Shown here: positions 63,900 through 64,000 of the stretch, one piece after another
How positions within the stretch are numbered: position 1 is the stretch's first letter
How the letters are laid out: each line of letters opens with the position of its first letter
NCBI GenBank assembly: GCA_006226425.1
Contig: SBGX01000011.1
Span: 62,001 to 126,000 of the forward strand
From: Bacteroidota bacterium
GTDB lineage: Bacteria > Bacteroidota > Bacteroidia > Flavobacteriales_D > Crocinitomicaceae
Direction of reading: 5' to 3'
DNA length: 64,000 nucleotides
The notes under the pieces: model-generated
Databases searched by the model: none
What the model saw: the letters and a program-made list of their open reading frames with translations, nothing else
Told to the model about the DNA's origin: nothing
Position numbers and translations under genes: made by a program

Positions 63900-64000
63900 A
63901 TGAGTCAAGAAAGAAAGATTAAAAGTGCCCTGATATCCGTTTACGATAAAACAGGTTTGGAACCAATTATTGAACAACTGAACGCTTTGGGCGTCACGAT
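63900..64000 (+). CDS. purH: Bifunctional AICAR formyltransferase/IMP cyclohydrolase (partial)
   Basis: The visible first 33 codons read MSQERKIKSALISVYDKTGL onward, the typical start of PurH (the phrase ALISVYDKTG is diagnostic), which carries out the last two steps of IMP synthesis. The gene runs off the right edge. In many Bacteroidota purH is followed by mreB, so mreB may lie just outside the window. Confidence 0.9.
   Translation, partial: MSQERKIKSALISVYDKTGLEPIIEQLNALGVT

Noticed and set aside
1-64000. tRNA, rRNA, CRISPR arrays, insertion sequences and riboswitches
   Set aside because: Every gap between genes was read. None shows cloverleaf arms, regular spaced repeats, transposase frames or a familiar riboswitch core.

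Overview
The window reads as chromosomal DNA of a Bacteroidota bacterium, most likely a marine or freshwater member of the Flavobacteriales. The grounds are: a type IX secretion (T9SS) type A sorting domain, TANFOR/fibronectin-type exported proteins, a murF-alr fusion, a DUF4270 lipoprotein next to a short glycogen-synthase-like protein and glmS, an ECF sigma/FecR pair, many SAQ/FAQ/FSQ-type signal peptide ends, and repeated TAnnTTTG -7 boxes with few Shine-Dalgarno sequences. Coding density is very high. No gap between genes exceeds 300 bases (the longest are about 180). I see no rRNA, tRNA, CRISPR array or insertion sequence.

Region 1 (1-16631) is the most unusual part. It is a divergent cluster of exported proteins. 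Leftward run a T9SS-sorted surface protein (8040-11567), an outer-membrane beta-barrel (6288-8033), a 1967-residue exported protein ending in an ADP-ribosyltransferase-like toxin domain (383-6286), and a small cytoplasmic protein whose start overlaps the toxin stop (1-383, cut by the window edge) and which is the natural immunity candidate. Rightward run two more exported proteins, one a large beta-rich protein and one with fibronectin type III repeats. I read this as a polymorphic toxin/immunity pair with its own envelope partners; the delivery role of the partners is inference.

Region 2 (16731-19795) is accessory. It holds an AraC-type regulator, then a leftward trio: a short DUF4157 (eCIS-core-like, HEAWH) protein, a 416-residue proteasome-like Ntn-hydrolase with an apparent Thr/Asp/Lys triad, and a 68-residue protein. 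The two latter genes are clearly AT-richer than their surroundings. I do not recognise this combination.

Region 3 (19796-44492) is mostly housekeeping: an ABC/FtsX pair, a thiol-disulfide TlpA-like lipid-envelope protein, an AddB-like nuclease, murF-alr with tdk, an M28 peptidase, rfaE2, a flippase-like membrane protein, panD and panC, then rightward a glycogen-synthase-like protein, a DUF4270 lipoprotein, glmS, an S9 peptidase, an MMPL/RND transporter and a polyprenyl synthase.

Region 4 (44577-58652) holds the cell-elongation operon mreC-mreD-mrdA-rodA with ATGA overlaps throughout, an LPS/glycan set (GT4, GT9, a large membrane protein), yraN, holB, and an ECF sigma factor with FecR-like anti-sigma and a small exported protein. 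Region 5 (58780-64000) is a four-gene arsenosugar-type operon (peroxidase-like protein, arsS, two glycosyltransferases), a rightward set with a DUF547 protein and a fatty acid hydroxylase/sterol desaturase, and the start of purH.
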